Source: Chromobacterium rhizoryzae (GTDB lineage: Bacteria; Pseudomonadota; Gammaproteobacteria; Burkholderiales; Chromobacteriaceae). Taken from it: 64,000 bases of DNA. A program made the translations under genes and the position numbers. The stretch's first letter is position 1. Each line of letters begins with the position of its first letter. The stretch spans positions 558,001 to 622,000 of the forward strand of contig NZ_CP066126.1 in assembly GCF_020544465.1 (NCBI RefSeq), given 5' to 3'. A model generated the notes under the pieces. It was not told where the DNA came from. It did not search any database and saw only the letters and a program-made list of their open reading frames with translations. This document shows, piece by piece, positions 13,722-21,771 of this stretch.

Positions 13722-14912
13722 ATGGCAAAAGAAAAGTTTGAGCGGACCAAACCGCACGTAAACGTAGGCACCATCGGTCACGTGGACCATGGTAAAACCA
13801 CTCTGACCGCTGCTATCACCACCATTCTGTCCAAGAAGTTCGGCGGCGAAGCCAAAGACTACTCCCAGATCGACAGCGCGCCGGAAGAGAAGGCTCGTGG
13901 TATTACCATTAATACCGCTCACGTAGAATACGAAACCGAGTCCCGTCACTACGCTCACGTAGACTGCCCGGGTCACGCCGACTACGTTAAGAACATGATT
14001 ACCGGTGCTGCCCAGATGGACGGCGCTATCCTGGTGTGCTCGGCCGCTGACGGTCCGATGCCGCAAACCCGCGAACACATCCTGCTGTCCCGTCAGGTTG
14101 GCGTTCCGTACATCATCGTGTTCCTGAACAAGGCCGACCTGGTGGACGACGCTGAGCTGCTGGAACTGGTTGAAATGGAAGTTCGCGATCTGCTGTCTTC
14201 CTACGACTTCCCGGGCGACGACACCCCGGTGGTGATCGGCTCCGCTCGTCTGGCGCTGGAAGGCGACCAGTCCGAATACGGCGAACCGGCCATCTTCAAG
14301 CTGGCTGCTGCTCTGGATTCCTACATCCCGACTCCGGAACGCGCCATCGACAAGCCGTTCCTGCTGCCGATCGAAGACGTGTTCTCGATCTCCGGCCGCG
14401 GCACCGTGGTAACCGGTCGCGTAGAGCGCGGCATTGTTAAAGTCGGCGAAGAACTGGAAATCGTGGGCCTGAAGGCTACCGCGAAGACCACTTGCACCGG
14501 CGTGGAAATGTTCCGCAAGCTGCTGGACCAAGGTCAAGCCGGCGACAACGTGGGCGTGCTGCTGCGCGGCACCAAGCGTGAAGACGTTGAGCGTGGTCAG
14601 GTACTGGCTAAGCCGGGTTCCATCACCCCGCACACCAAGTTCCAGGCTTCGGTATACGTACTGAGCAAAGACGAAGGTGGCCGTCACACCCCGTTCTTCG
14701 CGAACTACCGTCCGCAGTTCTACTTCCGCACCACCGACGTAACGGGCGCCGTTACTCTGTCGGAAGGCGTGGAAATGGTAATGCCGGGCGACAACGTGGA
14801 GATCACGGTTGAGCTGATCGCTCCGATCGCCATGGAAGATGGTCTGCGTTTCGCCATCCGCGAAGGCGGTCGTACCGTCGGCGCCGGCGTTGTTGCCAAG
14901 ATCATCGCTTAA
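13722..14912 (+). CDS. tuf: elongation factor Tu
   Basis: The product is 396 aa. GHVDHGKTTLTAAI (G1), DCPGHADYVKNMITGAAQMDGAILV (switch II) and NKADLVDDAELLELVEMEVR (G4) are intact, as are the domain 2 and 3 sequences ending GAGVVAKIIA. EF-Tu delivers aminoacyl-tRNA to the ribosome. Many proteobacteria carry a second tuf near secE-nusG; that region lies outside this window, so the copy number cannot be judged. Confidence 0.98.
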   Translation: MAKEKFERTKPHVNVGTIGHVDHGKTTLTAAITTILSKKFGGEAKDYSQIDSAPEEKARGITINTAHVEYETESRHYAHVDCPGHADYVKNMITGAAQMDGAILVCSAADGPMPQTREHILLSRQVGVPYIIVFLNKADLVDDAELLELVEMEVRDLLSSYDFPGDDTPVVIGSARLALEGDQSEYGEPAIFKLAAALDSYIPTPERAIDKPFLLPIEDVFSISGRGTVVTGRVERGIVKVGEELEIVGLKATAKTTCTGVEMFRKLLDQGQAGDNVGVLLRGTKREDVERGQVLAKPGSITPHTKFQASVYVLSKDEGGRHTPFFANYRPQFYFRTTDVTGAVTLSEGVEMVMPGDNVEITVELIAPIAMEDGLRFAIREGGRTVGAGVVAKIIA

Positions 14913-14927
14913 GGATCGGAGAATCTA

Positions 14928-15239
14928 ATGTCTAGCCAGAAAATCCGCATCCGCCTGAAAGCTTTCGATTACAACCTGATCGATCGCTCTGCTCAGGAAA
15001 TCGTTGAAACCGCCAAGCGCACCGGCGCCGTTGTTAAGGGCCCGGTTCCGCTGCCGACCAAAATCGAGCGTTTCAACGTTCTGCGTTCCCCGCACGTGAA
15101 CAAGACTTCCCGCGACCAGCTGGAAATCCGCACTCACCTGCGTCTGATGGACATCGTGGATCCGACCGACAAGACCGTCGACGCTCTGATGAAGCTCGAC
15201 CTGCCGGCCGGTGTTGATGTGGAAATCAAGCTGCAGTAA
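14928..15239 (+). CDS. rpsJ: 30S ribosomal protein S10
   Basis: The product is 103 aa (SSQKIRIRLKAFDYNLIDRSAQ), with the VVKGPVPLPTKIERFNVLRSPH loop. S10 is a 30S head protein and, as NusE, part of the antitermination complex with NusB. It lies 15 nt after tuf and is cut off from the rest of the S10 operon by a terminator. Confidence 0.98.
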   Translation: MSSQKIRIRLKAFDYNLIDRSAQEIVETAKRTGAVVKGPVPLPTKIERFNVLRSPHVNKTSRDQLEIRTHLRLMDIVDPTDKTVDALMKLDLPAGVDVEIKLQ

Positions 15240-15272
15240 TCGCTTAAGTTCAAGGGTTTGCGAGCTAAGTTC

Positions 15273-15302
15273 TTGCGATTCTTGAATTTTCTGTGATACA
15301 TT
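15273..15302 (+). promoter_or_regulatory. candidate promoter overlapping the rpsJ-rplC terminator
   Basis: TTGCGA (15273-15278) lies 18 nt before TACATT (15297-15302), which is preceded by TG. Initiation near 15309 would fall inside the 5' arm of the following terminator, so transcripts starting here would carry a weakened hairpin. It is moderate in quality and supported mainly by position. Confidence 0.4.
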
Positions 15303-15305
15303 AGC

Positions 15306-15340
15306 GGACTCGCCATTTTGGCGAGTCCGTTTTTGTTTTT
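15306..15340 (+). terminator. intrinsic terminator between rpsJ and rplC
   Basis: GGACTCGCC (15306-15314) pairs perfectly with GGCGAGTCC (15320-15328), followed by GTTTTTGTTTTTT. This is a strong intrinsic terminator placed inside what is usually one continuous str-S10 transcript. Confidence 0.85.
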
Positions 15341-15397
15341 TCTGTCGTGTTTTTTATGCCGGTCAATCGTAATCGGCGCCTGAAAAAGGAAATAAAC

Positions 15398-16042
15398 ATG
15401 AGTTTAGGTCTTGTCGGTCGCAAAGTCGGCATGACCCGCATTTTTGCCGAAGATGGCGCAACCATCCCGGTAACTGTGCTGGACATGTCCGCTAACCGCG
15501 TCACGCAAATCAAAACTGCTGAAACCGACGGCTACAATGCCGTGCAGGTTACCTATGGCTCCAAAAAGGCCAGCCGTGTTGTTAAGGCTGCCGCGGGCCA
15601 CTTCGCCAAGGCTGGCGTTGAAGCAGGTCTGGGTCTGGTCGAGTTTCCGCTGACCGCCTCCGATCTGTCCAACTTCAAGCCGGGCGATGCCATCGCTGTT
15701 GAGATCTTCACCGTTGGTCAACTGGTTGATGTAACCGGCACCTCCAAAGGTAAAGGCTTCTCCGGCGTGATCAAGCGTCACAACTTCTCTTCCAACCGTG
15801 CTTCCCATGGTAACTCGCGTTCGCATAACACGCCGGGTTCCATCGGTCAGGCGCAAGATCCGGGCCGCGTTTTCCCGGGTAAGCGCATGGCGGGCCAATA
15901 CGGTAACGTCAAGAGCACCGTGCAGTGCCTGGAAATCGTTCGTGTCGATGCCGAGCGTCAACTGATTCTGGTTAAAGGTGCTGTTCCTGGCGCCAAGAAC
16001 GGTGACGTTGTCGTTCGTCCTAGCGTGAAGGCAGGTGCGTGA
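15398..16042 (+). CDS. rplC: 50S ribosomal protein L3
   Basis: The product is 214 aa from the ATG at 15398 (MSLGLVGRKVGMTRIFAEDG), with AAGGA upstream. An upstream in-frame start (15347) adds 17 unrelated residues and overlaps the terminator region, so it was rejected. L3 is an early 23S-binding assembly protein reaching towards the peptidyl-transferase centre. The region around RASHGNSRSHNTPGSIGQAQ carries the conserved loop, whose glutamine is methylated in E. coli. Confidence 0.97.
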   Translation: MSLGLVGRKVGMTRIFAEDGATIPVTVLDMSANRVTQIKTAETDGYNAVQVTYGSKKASRVVKAAAGHFAKAGVEAGLGLVEFPLTASDLSNFKPGDAIAVEIFTVGQLVDVTGTSKGKGFSGVIKRHNFSSNRASHGNSRSHNTPGSIGQAQDPGRVFPGKRMAGQYGNVKSTVQCLEIVRVDAERQLILVKGAVPGAKNGDVVVRPSVKAGA

Positions 16043-16662
16043 TGGAATTGAATGTAATCAATACCCAAGGCAAGGCTGTTGGCAGCCTGCAAGTGTCCGA
16101 CTCTTTGTTCGGCCGCGAGTACAACGAAGCTCTGGTGCACCAGGTCGTTACCGCATTCCTGGCGAATGCTCGTAGCGCCAACCGCGCCCAGCTGACCCGT
16201 GCTGAAGTGAAGCACTCGACCAAGAAGCCTTTCCGTCAGAAAGGTACTGGTAACGCTCGTGCCGGTATGACTTCCACCCCGAACCGTCGTGGTGGTGGCC
16301 GTGCCTTCCCGAACAAGCCGGACGAGAACTTCACCCAGAAAGTTAACCGCAAGATGTTCCGTGCAGGCATGGCCGCGATTCTGTCGCAGCTGGTCCGCGA
16401 CGAGCGTCTGATCGTGGTTGACGAACTGAACGTTGAAAGCCCGAAGACCAAAGAATTCGTTGGCGCCGTTCAGCCCATGGGCCTGGAGCAAGCTTTGTTC
16501 ATCACTAGCGAGCTGAGCGAAAACCTCTATCTCTCTTCGCGTAACCTGACGAACGTGCTGGTTATCGAGGCGGTTCAAGCTGACCCGTACAGCCTGTTGC
16601 GCTTCAAGAAGACCGTGATCACTCGCGACGCTGTGAAGCAACTTGAGGAGCAGTGGGCATGA
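16042..16662 (+). CDS. rplD: 50S ribosomal protein L4
   Basis: The product is 206 aa. The ATG at 16042 overlaps the rplC stop (TGATG), which gives translational coupling. A GTG three bases earlier is less likely. The exit-tunnel loop sequence KPFRQKGTGNARAGMTSTPNRRGGGRAF is present. In enterics L4 also represses the S10 operon, but the target leader cannot be recognised here because rpsJ is transcribed with str. Confidence 0.97.
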   Translation: MELNVINTQGKAVGSLQVSDSLFGREYNEALVHQVVTAFLANARSANRAQLTRAEVKHSTKKPFRQKGTGNARAGMTSTPNRRGGGRAFPNKPDENFTQKVNRKMFRAGMAAILSQLVRDERLIVVDELNVESPKTKEFVGAVQPMGLEQALFITSELSENLYLSSRNLTNVLVIEAVQADPYSLLRFKKTVITRDAVKQLEEQWA

Positions 16663-16967
16663 ATCAAGAACGTCTGTTGCAAGTAATTCTTGCTCCCATC
16701 GTTTCCGAAAAGAGCACCATGATTGCTGAGAAGAACCAGCAAATGGCGTTCCGCGTTGCTAAAGATGCGACCAAGCCGGAAATCAAGGCTGCTGTTGAAA
16801 TGCTGTTCAATGTAAAAGTTGAAGGTGTTTCCACTGTCAATGTCAAGGGCAAGGTTAAGCGCTTTGGCCGTTCCATCGGTCGTCGCAGTGACTGGAAAAA
16901 GGCCTACGTTAGCCTGGTGGAAGGTCAAGAAATTGATCTGACCGCTACCCCGGCCGCAGCGGAGTAA
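16659..16967 (+). CDS. rplW: 50S ribosomal protein L23
   Basis: The product is 102 aa from the ATG at 16659, which overlaps the rplD stop by four bases (ATGA); GAGGAG lies upstream. Conserved features include APIVSEKSTMIAEK and the RFGRSIGRRSDWKKAYV segment. L23 sits at the tunnel exit and docks trigger factor and SRP. Confidence 0.97.
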   Translation: MNQERLLQVILAPIVSEKSTMIAEKNQQMAFRVAKDATKPEIKAAVEMLFNVKVEGVSTVNVKGKVKRFGRSIGRRSDWKKAYVSLVEGQEIDLTATPAAAE

Positions 16968-16978
16968 GGAGATAGAGC

Positions 16979-17812
16979 ATGCCTATCGTTAAGGTAAAAC
17001 CGACTTCCGCGGGCCGCCGTGCCGTTGTCAAGGTAGTAAACCCTGACCTGCACAAAGGTGCTCCGCACGCCGCCCTGTTGGAAAAGAAATCTTCCACCGG
17101 TGGCCGTAACCACAATGGTCACATCACCACGCGTCATCGTGGCGGTGGCCATAAGAAGCACTACCGCATCATCGACTTCCGTCGCAACAAGGATGGCATC
17201 CCGGCGAAAGTGGAACGCATCGAATACGATCCGAACCGCACCGCCCACATCGCCCTCCTGTGCTACGCCGATGGCGAGCGTCGCTACATCATCGCCCCGC
17301 GCGGTGTGAAGGCCGGCGCCGAGCTGTTGTCCGGCGCGGAAGCTCCGATCAAGGCCGGTAACGCTCTGCCGATCCGCAATATCCCGGTGGGTACCACTAT
17401 CCACTGCGTGGAAATGCAGCCTGGCAAGGGCGCCCAGATGGTTCGTTCCGCTGGCGCATCCGCGATGCTGCTGGCTCGCGAAGGCGCTTACGCTCAGTTG
17501 CGTCTGCGTTCGGGCGAAATTCGCCTGGTGCACGTTGATTGCCGAGCGACTGTTGGTGAAGTGGGTAACGAAGAGCACTCCCTGCGCAAGCTGGGCAAGG
17601 CTGGCGCTACTCGCTGGCGCGGTATCCGTCCGACCGTTCGTGGCGTTGCCATGAACCCGGTTGACCACCCGCACGGTGGTGGTGAAGGCCGTACTGGCGA
17701 AGGCCGCGTGCCGGTTAGCCCGTGGGGTACTCCGACTAAGGGCTTCCGTACCCGTCGCAACAAGCGTACCGACAATATGATTGTACGCCGTCGCTATTCC
17801 AAAAAAGGGTAA
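16979..17812 (+). CDS. rplB: 50S ribosomal protein L2
   Basis: The product is 277 aa, with the conserved GGGHKKHYRIIDFRRNKDGIP and the C-terminal NPVDHPHGGGEGRT motif, whose histidine lies near the peptidyl-transferase centre. L2 binds domain IV of 23S rRNA and supports subunit association. An AAGGAGAT ribosome binding site precedes it. Confidence 0.98.
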   Translation: MPIVKVKPTSAGRRAVVKVVNPDLHKGAPHAALLEKKSSTGGRNHNGHITTRHRGGGHKKHYRIIDFRRNKDGIPAKVERIEYDPNRTAHIALLCYADGERRYIIAPRGVKAGAELLSGAEAPIKAGNALPIRNIPVGTTIHCVEMQPGKGAQMVRSAGASAMLLAREGAYAQLRLRSGEIRLVHVDCRATVGEVGNEEHSLRKLGKAGATRWRGIRPTVRGVAMNPVDHPHGGGEGRTGEGRVPVSPWGTPTKGFRTRRNKRTDNMIVRRRYSKKG

Positions 17813-17818
17813 TTGACA

Positions 17819-18097
17819 ATGGCACGTTCGCAGAAAAAAGGCCCGTTCGTTGATCTGCATCTGCTGAAAAAAGTAGATGCGGTGCGGGCAACCAGCGACA
17901 AGCGTCCGATCAAGACTTGGTCCCGTCGTTCGACCATCCTGCCGGATTTCATTGGTCTGACCATCGCTGTGCACAACGGTCGCACCCATGTGCCTGTTTA
18001 TGTTTCCGAAAACATGGTCGGCCATAAACTGGGCGAATTCTCCCTGACTCGTACCTTCAAAGGCCACGCGGCCGATAAGAAGGCGAAGAAGAGATAA
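17819..18097 (+). CDS. rpsS: 30S ribosomal protein S19
   Basis: The product is 92 aa from the ATG at 17819 (MARSQKKGPFVDLHLLKKV). The in-frame TTG at 17813 has no ribosome binding site and was rejected. STILPDFIGLTIAVHNGRTH is conserved. S19 forms a head complex with S13 contacting the A-site side. It starts 6 nt after rplB. Confidence 0.97.
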   Translation: MARSQKKGPFVDLHLLKKVDAVRATSDKRPIKTWSRRSTILPDFIGLTIAVHNGRTHVPVYVSENMVGHKLGEFSLTRTFKGHAADKKAKKR

Positions 18098-18106
18098 GGT
18101 GAAGCG

Positions 18107-18436
18107 ATGAGAGTATCTGCAAATCTGAAAAGCGTTCGCCTGTCGGCACAAAAATGCCGCCTGGTGGCCGATCTGATCCGCGGCAAGTCCGTTGATCAGG
18201 CTCTGAATATCTTGGCCTTCTCCCCGAAGAAGGGCGCGGTAATCATCAAGAAAGTGCTGGAATCTGCCATCGCTAACGCCGAGCACAACGAAGGCGCCGA
18301 CATTGACACCCTGCGTGTCACCGGCATCTTCGTTGACAAAGGCGCTAGTCTGAAGCGTTTCACTGCCCGTGCTAAGGGTCGTGGTAATCGCATCGAAAAG
18401 CAGACCTGCCACATCTCGTTGACCGTTGGCAATTAA
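18107..18436 (+). CDS. rplV: 50S ribosomal protein L22
   Basis: The product is 109 aa. LSAQKCRLVADLIRGKSVDQAL and the beta-hairpin GRGNRIEKQTCHISLTV line up with the family. L22 reaches into the nascent peptide tunnel; its hairpin is a known macrolide-resistance site and looks unmodified. Confidence 0.97.
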   Translation: MRVSANLKSVRLSAQKCRLVADLIRGKSVDQALNILAFSPKKGAVIIKKVLESAIANAEHNEGADIDTLRVTGIFVDKGASLKRFTARAKGRGNRIEKQTCHISLTVGN

Positions 18437-18446
18437 GGGGTAAGAA

Positions 18447-19148
18447 ATGGGTCAGAAGATTCATCCGACGGGATTCCGTCTTGCCGTTAACAAAAACTGG
18501 TCTTCCAAGTGGTTCGCGAATTCGCAGAACTTCCCGGAAATGCTGAAGCAGGATATCGAAGTTCGCGAATTCCTGAAAAAGCGTCTGGGTCACGCTTCGG
18601 TTGGCCGTGTGACCATCGAGCGCCCGGCTAAGTCCGCCCGCATCACCATCCACAGCGCCCGTCCGGGTGTTGTGATCGGTAAAAAAGGCGAAGACATCGA
18701 GCTGCTCAAGCAAGAACTGCAAAAGCGCCTGGGCGTTCCTGTGCATGTGAACATCGAAGAAGTTCGCAAGCCGGAACTGGACGCTCAAATCATCGCCGAC
18801 GGCATCGCTTCCCAGCTGGAGAAGCGCGTGATGTTCCGTCGCGCCATGAAACGCGCTATGCAAAACGCAATGCGCATGGGCGCTCAAGGCATCAAGATCA
18901 TGAGCTCCGGCCGTCTGAACGGTATCGACATCGCTCGTAGCGAATGGTACCGCGAAGGCCGCGTGCCGCTGCATACCCTGCGCGCAGACGTAGACTACGC
19001 AACCTCCGAAGCCAAGACCACCTACGGGATCATCGGCATCAAGGTATGGGTATACAAGGGCGAGCTCAAGCCGGGTCAAGTTCAGCCGGCTCCGGTAGCG
19101 ACCGAGAAGAAATCGAGAAAGGGTGCTCGAAATGCTGCAGCCAACTAG
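18447..19148 (+). CDS. rpsC: 30S ribosomal protein S3
   Basis: The product is 233 aa. The KH domain GKKGEDIELLKQEL and the C-terminal domain with MRMGAQGIKIMSSGRLNGIDIARSEWYREGRVPLHTLRADVDY are intact. S3 lines the mRNA entry tunnel. Its last 17 bases overlap the start of rplP. Confidence 0.97.
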   Translation: MGQKIHPTGFRLAVNKNWSSKWFANSQNFPEMLKQDIEVREFLKKRLGHASVGRVTIERPAKSARITIHSARPGVVIGKKGEDIELLKQELQKRLGVPVHVNIEEVRKPELDAQIIADGIASQLEKRVMFRRAMKRAMQNAMRMGAQGIKIMSSGRLNGIDIARSEWYREGRVPLHTLRADVDYATSEAKTTYGIIGIKVWVYKGELKPGQVQPAPVATEKKSRKGARNAAAN

Positions 19149-19548
19149 ACTCAAGTACCGTAAACAGCATAAAGGCCGCAACACGGGTATCGCTACTCGT
19201 GGCAACAAAGTGAGCTTTGGTGATTTCGGTCTGAAGGCGGTTGGTCGTGGTCGTCTGACCGCGCGCCAGATCGAAGCTGCGCGTCGCGCGATGACCCGTC
19301 ACATCAAACGTGGCGGCCGCATCTGGATCCGCATCTTCCCGGACAAGCCGATCACCTCCAAGCCTGCTGAAGTTCGTATGGGCGGGGGTAAAGGCTCTCC
19401 GGAGTACTACGTGGCCGAAATCCAGCCTGGCAAGATGCTGTATGAAATGGATGGTGTTTCCGAGGAACTCGCTCGTGAAGCTTTCCGTCTGGCCGCAGCC
19501 AAGTTGCCGATCGCCACTGTGTTTGTAACTAGACAGGTAGGTCAGTAA
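19132..19548 (+). CDS. rplP: 50S ribosomal protein L16
   Basis: The product is 138 aa from the ATG at 19132 (MLQPTRLKYRKQHKGRN), embedded in the 3' end of rpsC, so translation is coupled. The TTG at 19123 was rejected because it adds three non-family residues. WIRIFPDKPITSKPAEVRMGGGKG is conserved. L16 helps position A-site tRNA. Confidence 0.97.
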   Translation: MLQPTRLKYRKQHKGRNTGIATRGNKVSFGDFGLKAVGRGRLTARQIEAARRAMTRHIKRGGRIWIRIFPDKPITSKPAEVRMGGGKGSPEYYVAEIQPGKMLYEMDGVSEELAREAFRLAAAKLPIATVFVTRQVGQ

Positions 19549-19736
19549 TGAAAGCGTCCGAACTGAAAGCCAAAACTGTTGACGAGCTGAAGGCGGAACT
19601 GCTTAGCCTCTTGAAGGCCCAGTTTGCTCTGCGTATGCAGCACGCCACTCAGCAACTCGCCAAGACCTCTGAACTGAAGAAAGTACGTCGCGACATCGCT
19701 CGCGTGCGCACCGTTCTGAAAGAAAAGGCAGTTTAA
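19548..19736 (+). CDS. rpmC: 50S ribosomal protein L29
   Basis: The product is 62 aa (MKASELKAKTVDELKAELLSLLKAQFALRMQ), a two-helix hairpin at the tunnel exit next to L23. The ATG overlaps the rplP stop (TAATG). Confidence 0.97.
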   Translation: MKASELKAKTVDELKAELLSLLKAQFALRMQHATQQLAKTSELKKVRRDIARVRTVLKEKAV

Positions 19737-19737
19737 G

Positions 19738-20001
19738 ATGAGCGAAACCAAAGTGGTACGTACGCTGACCGGTACCGTAGTCAGCGACAAGATGGATAAG
19801 ACCGTGACCGTACTGGTCGAGCGCAAAGTAAAGCACCCGATCTACGGCAAAATTATCCGTCGTTCTAAGAAGTTCCACGCGCACGACGAGAACAACGAGT
19901 TCAAGGCCGGCGATATCGTTGTTATCAGCGAGTCCCGTCCGCTCTCGAAGACCAAGACGTGGGTGGTAACTGCCCTGGTAGAGAAATCCCGCCAGGTGTA
20001 A
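19738..20001 (+). CDS. rpsQ: 30S ribosomal protein S17
   Basis: The product is 87 aa with an OB fold: LTGTVVSDKMDKTVTVLVERKVKHPIYGKI and the ESRPLSKTKTWVV signature. It starts one base after the rpmC stop and is the last gene before a 203-nt gap with its own promoter. Confidence 0.97.
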   Translation: MSETKVVRTLTGTVVSDKMDKTVTVLVERKVKHPIYGKIIRRSKKFHAHDENNEFKAGDIVVISESRPLSKTKTWVVTALVEKSRQV

Positions 20002-20005
20002 AGAC

Positions 20006-20034
20006 TTGCAGGGGGCGAGAGCTCCCTGTATAAT
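20006..20034 (+). promoter_or_regulatory. sigma-70 promoter of the spc operon (rplN)
   Basis: TTGCAG (20006-20011) and a perfect TATAAT (20029-20034) are separated by 17 nt. It starts 5 nt after the rpsQ stop, so the spc genes can be transcribed independently of S10. The leader to rplN is about 165 nt. Confidence 0.85.
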
Positions 20035-20045
20035 GGCCATCTTCC

Positions 20046-20123
20046 TACTCCTATCGAGTAGGAGTTCCGCCCTTACGGGGTCCAAAACTGGCCGTTGGAT
20101 ACGCCACAGTTTCTGTGGCGTTT
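20046..20123 (+). promoter_or_regulatory. structured rplN leader with attenuator-like hairpin
   Basis: Downstream of the promoter are a small hairpin (CTACTC...GAGTAG, around 20046-20063) and a perfect 9-bp stem ACGCCACAG/CTGTGGCGT (20101-20109 with 20113-20121) followed by TTCGTCTGTTT. The U-run is interrupted, so termination would be partial. The remaining bases to rplN (20124-20204) hold a GTGAGAG stretch but no structure I can name. Confidence 0.5.
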
Positions 20124-20204
20124 CGTCTGTTTGGTCTTGCTCTTATGCGAGAAACCGGCAGGTGAGAGTGACGGATAAAGTTGGATTAGAAAGGTAATCA
20201 TCAC

Positions 20205-20573
20205 ATGATCCAAATGCAGACCATGCTTGAGGTCGCTGACAATACAGGTGCGCGTCACGTTATGTGCATCAAGGTATTGGGCGGTTCCAAGCGTCGCTAT
20301 GCAAGCGTAGGCGACATCATCAAGGTGACCATCAAGGATGCTGCTCCGCGCGGACGCGTCAAAAAAGGCGACGTTTACAACGCGGTTGTGGTTCGCACTG
20401 CCAAAGGCGTGCGTCGTCCGGATGGCTCGTTGATCAAGTTCGACGGCAATGCCGCCGTCCTGCTCAACAACAAGCTTGAGCCTATCGGCACTCGTATCTT
20501 CGGGCCTGTTACGCGTGAACTGCGTACCGAGCGCTTCATGAAGATCGTTTCGCTGGCTCCTGAAGTACTGTAA
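20205..20573 (+). CDS. rplN: 50S ribosomal protein L14
   Basis: The product is 122 aa (MIQMQTMLEVADNTGARHVMCIKVLGGSKRRYA), with the VVVRTAKGVRRPDGS and NAAVLLNNKLEPIGTRIFGPV blocks. L14 contributes to intersubunit bridges and is the binding site of the silencing factor RsfS. It is the first gene of the spc operon. Confidence 0.98.
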   Translation: MIQMQTMLEVADNTGARHVMCIKVLGGSKRRYASVGDIIKVTIKDAAPRGRVKKGDVYNAVVVRTAKGVRRPDGSLIKFDGNAAVLLNNKLEPIGTRIFGPVTRELRTERFMKIVSLAPEVL

Positions 20574-20582
20574 GGAGATCGC

Positions 20583-20897
20583 ATGCGCAAAATTCGCAAG
20601 GGTGATGAAGTCGTAGTAATCACCGGCAAAGACAAAGGTAAGCGCGGCACCGTTCTGCGCGTTCTGGACGAGAAACTGGTTGTTGAAGGCGTGAATGTCG
20701 CCAAGAAACACCAGAAGCCGAATCCGGTGCGTGGCGTGGCCGGCGGCATCGTTGAAAAGACCATGCCTGTTGACGCATCGAACGTCGCCATTTTCAATCC
20801 GGCAAGCCAAAAGGCTGACCGCGTAGGCTTCAAGGTTCTTGAAGACGGCCGCAAGGTACGCGTGTTCAAGTCCAACGGCGAAGTCATTGGCGCGTAA
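20583..20897 (+). CDS. rplX: 50S ribosomal protein L24
   Basis: The product is 104 aa with a KOW motif near the N-terminus (KGDEVVVITGKDKGKRGTVLRVL). L24 is an assembly initiator binding the 5' end of 23S rRNA. It has an AAGGAGAT ribosome binding site and lies 9 nt after rplN. Confidence 0.97.
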   Translation: MRKIRKGDEVVVITGKDKGKRGTVLRVLDEKLVVEGVNVAKKHQKPNPVRGVAGGIVEKTMPVDASNVAIFNPASQKADRVGFKVLEDGRKVRVFKSNGEVIGA

Positions 20898-20907
20898 GGA
20901 ACAAAAC

Positions 20908-21447
20908 ATGGCACGTCTCTACGATTTCTACAAAGACACCGTAGTGCCTGAACTGATGAAACAGTTCGGCTACAAGTCGATCATGCAAGTCCCGCGCATT
21001 GAGAAGATCACTGTGAACATGGGTGTGGGCGAAGCTGTTGCCGATAAAAAGGTAATGGATTTCGCCGTGGGCGACCTGGAAAAGATCGCCGGCCAGAAGC
21101 CGGTTGTCACCACCGCTCGCAAATCCATCGCAGGCTTCAAGATTCGCGATCACTACCCGGTAGGTTGCAAGGTAACTCTGCGTCGCGAACGCATGTACGA
21201 GTTCCTGGACCGCCTGGTGACGATCGCGCTGCCGCGCGTTCGCGACTTCCGTGGTGTTTCCGCCAAGTCTTTCGACGGCCGCGGCAACTACAACATGGGC
21301 GTTAAAGAACAGATCATCTTCCCGGAAATCGAGTACGACAAGATCGATGCTCTGCGTGGTATGAACATTACTGTTACCACCACCGCGAAGACTGACGAAG
21401 AGGCCCGCGCTTTGCTGGCCGCGTTCAAGTTCCCGTTCAAGGGTTAA
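20908..21447 (+). CDS. rplE: 50S ribosomal protein L5
   Basis: The product is 179 aa from the ATG at 20908 (MARLYDFYKDTVVPELM), preceded by AAGGAAC. An earlier in-frame start inside rplX was rejected. L5 binds 5S rRNA and contacts S13 across the subunit interface. In E. coli the S8 repressor site overlaps this gene start; I did not identify it with confidence. Confidence 0.97.
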   Translation: MARLYDFYKDTVVPELMKQFGYKSIMQVPRIEKITVNMGVGEAVADKKVMDFAVGDLEKIAGQKPVVTTARKSIAGFKIRDHYPVGCKVTLRRERMYEFLDRLVTIALPRVRDFRGVSAKSFDGRGNYNMGVKEQIIFPEIEYDKIDALRGMNITVTTTAKTDEEARALLAAFKFPFKG

Positions 21448-21451
21448 GCAC

Positions 21452-21757
21452 ATGGCAAAACTTGCACTGATTCAGCGCGAAGAGAAGCGTGTCAAGCTGG
21501 CTGCAAAATTTGCTGCCAAGCGCGAAGCCCTTATCGCGACTATCAACAATCAAAGCCTCTCGGAAGAAGAGCGCTTTGCAGCTCGCCTGCAACTGCAGCA
21601 GCTGCCGCGCAATGCTTCCCCGGTTCGCCAGCGTCGTCGCTGCGCCATCACCGGTCGTCCGCGTGGCGTATTCCGCAAATTCGGTCTGGGTCGTAACAAA
21701 CTCCGTGAAATCGCTCTGAAGGGCGAGATTCCGGGGGTTGTGAAGGCCAGCTGGTAA
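21452..21757 (+). CDS. rpsN: 30S ribosomal protein S14 (long, zinc-free form)
   Basis: The product is 101 aa, the long form without the CxxC zinc ribbon of short S14. The C-terminal CAITGRPRGVFRKFGLGRNKLREIALKGEIPGV is typical. Located in the 30S head. Confidence 0.97.
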   Translation: MAKLALIQREEKRVKLAAKFAAKREALIATINNQSLSEEERFAARLQLQQLPRNASPVRQRRRCAITGRPRGVFRKFGLGRNKLREIALKGEIPGVVKASW

Positions 21758-21771
21758 TAGGAGACACATAA

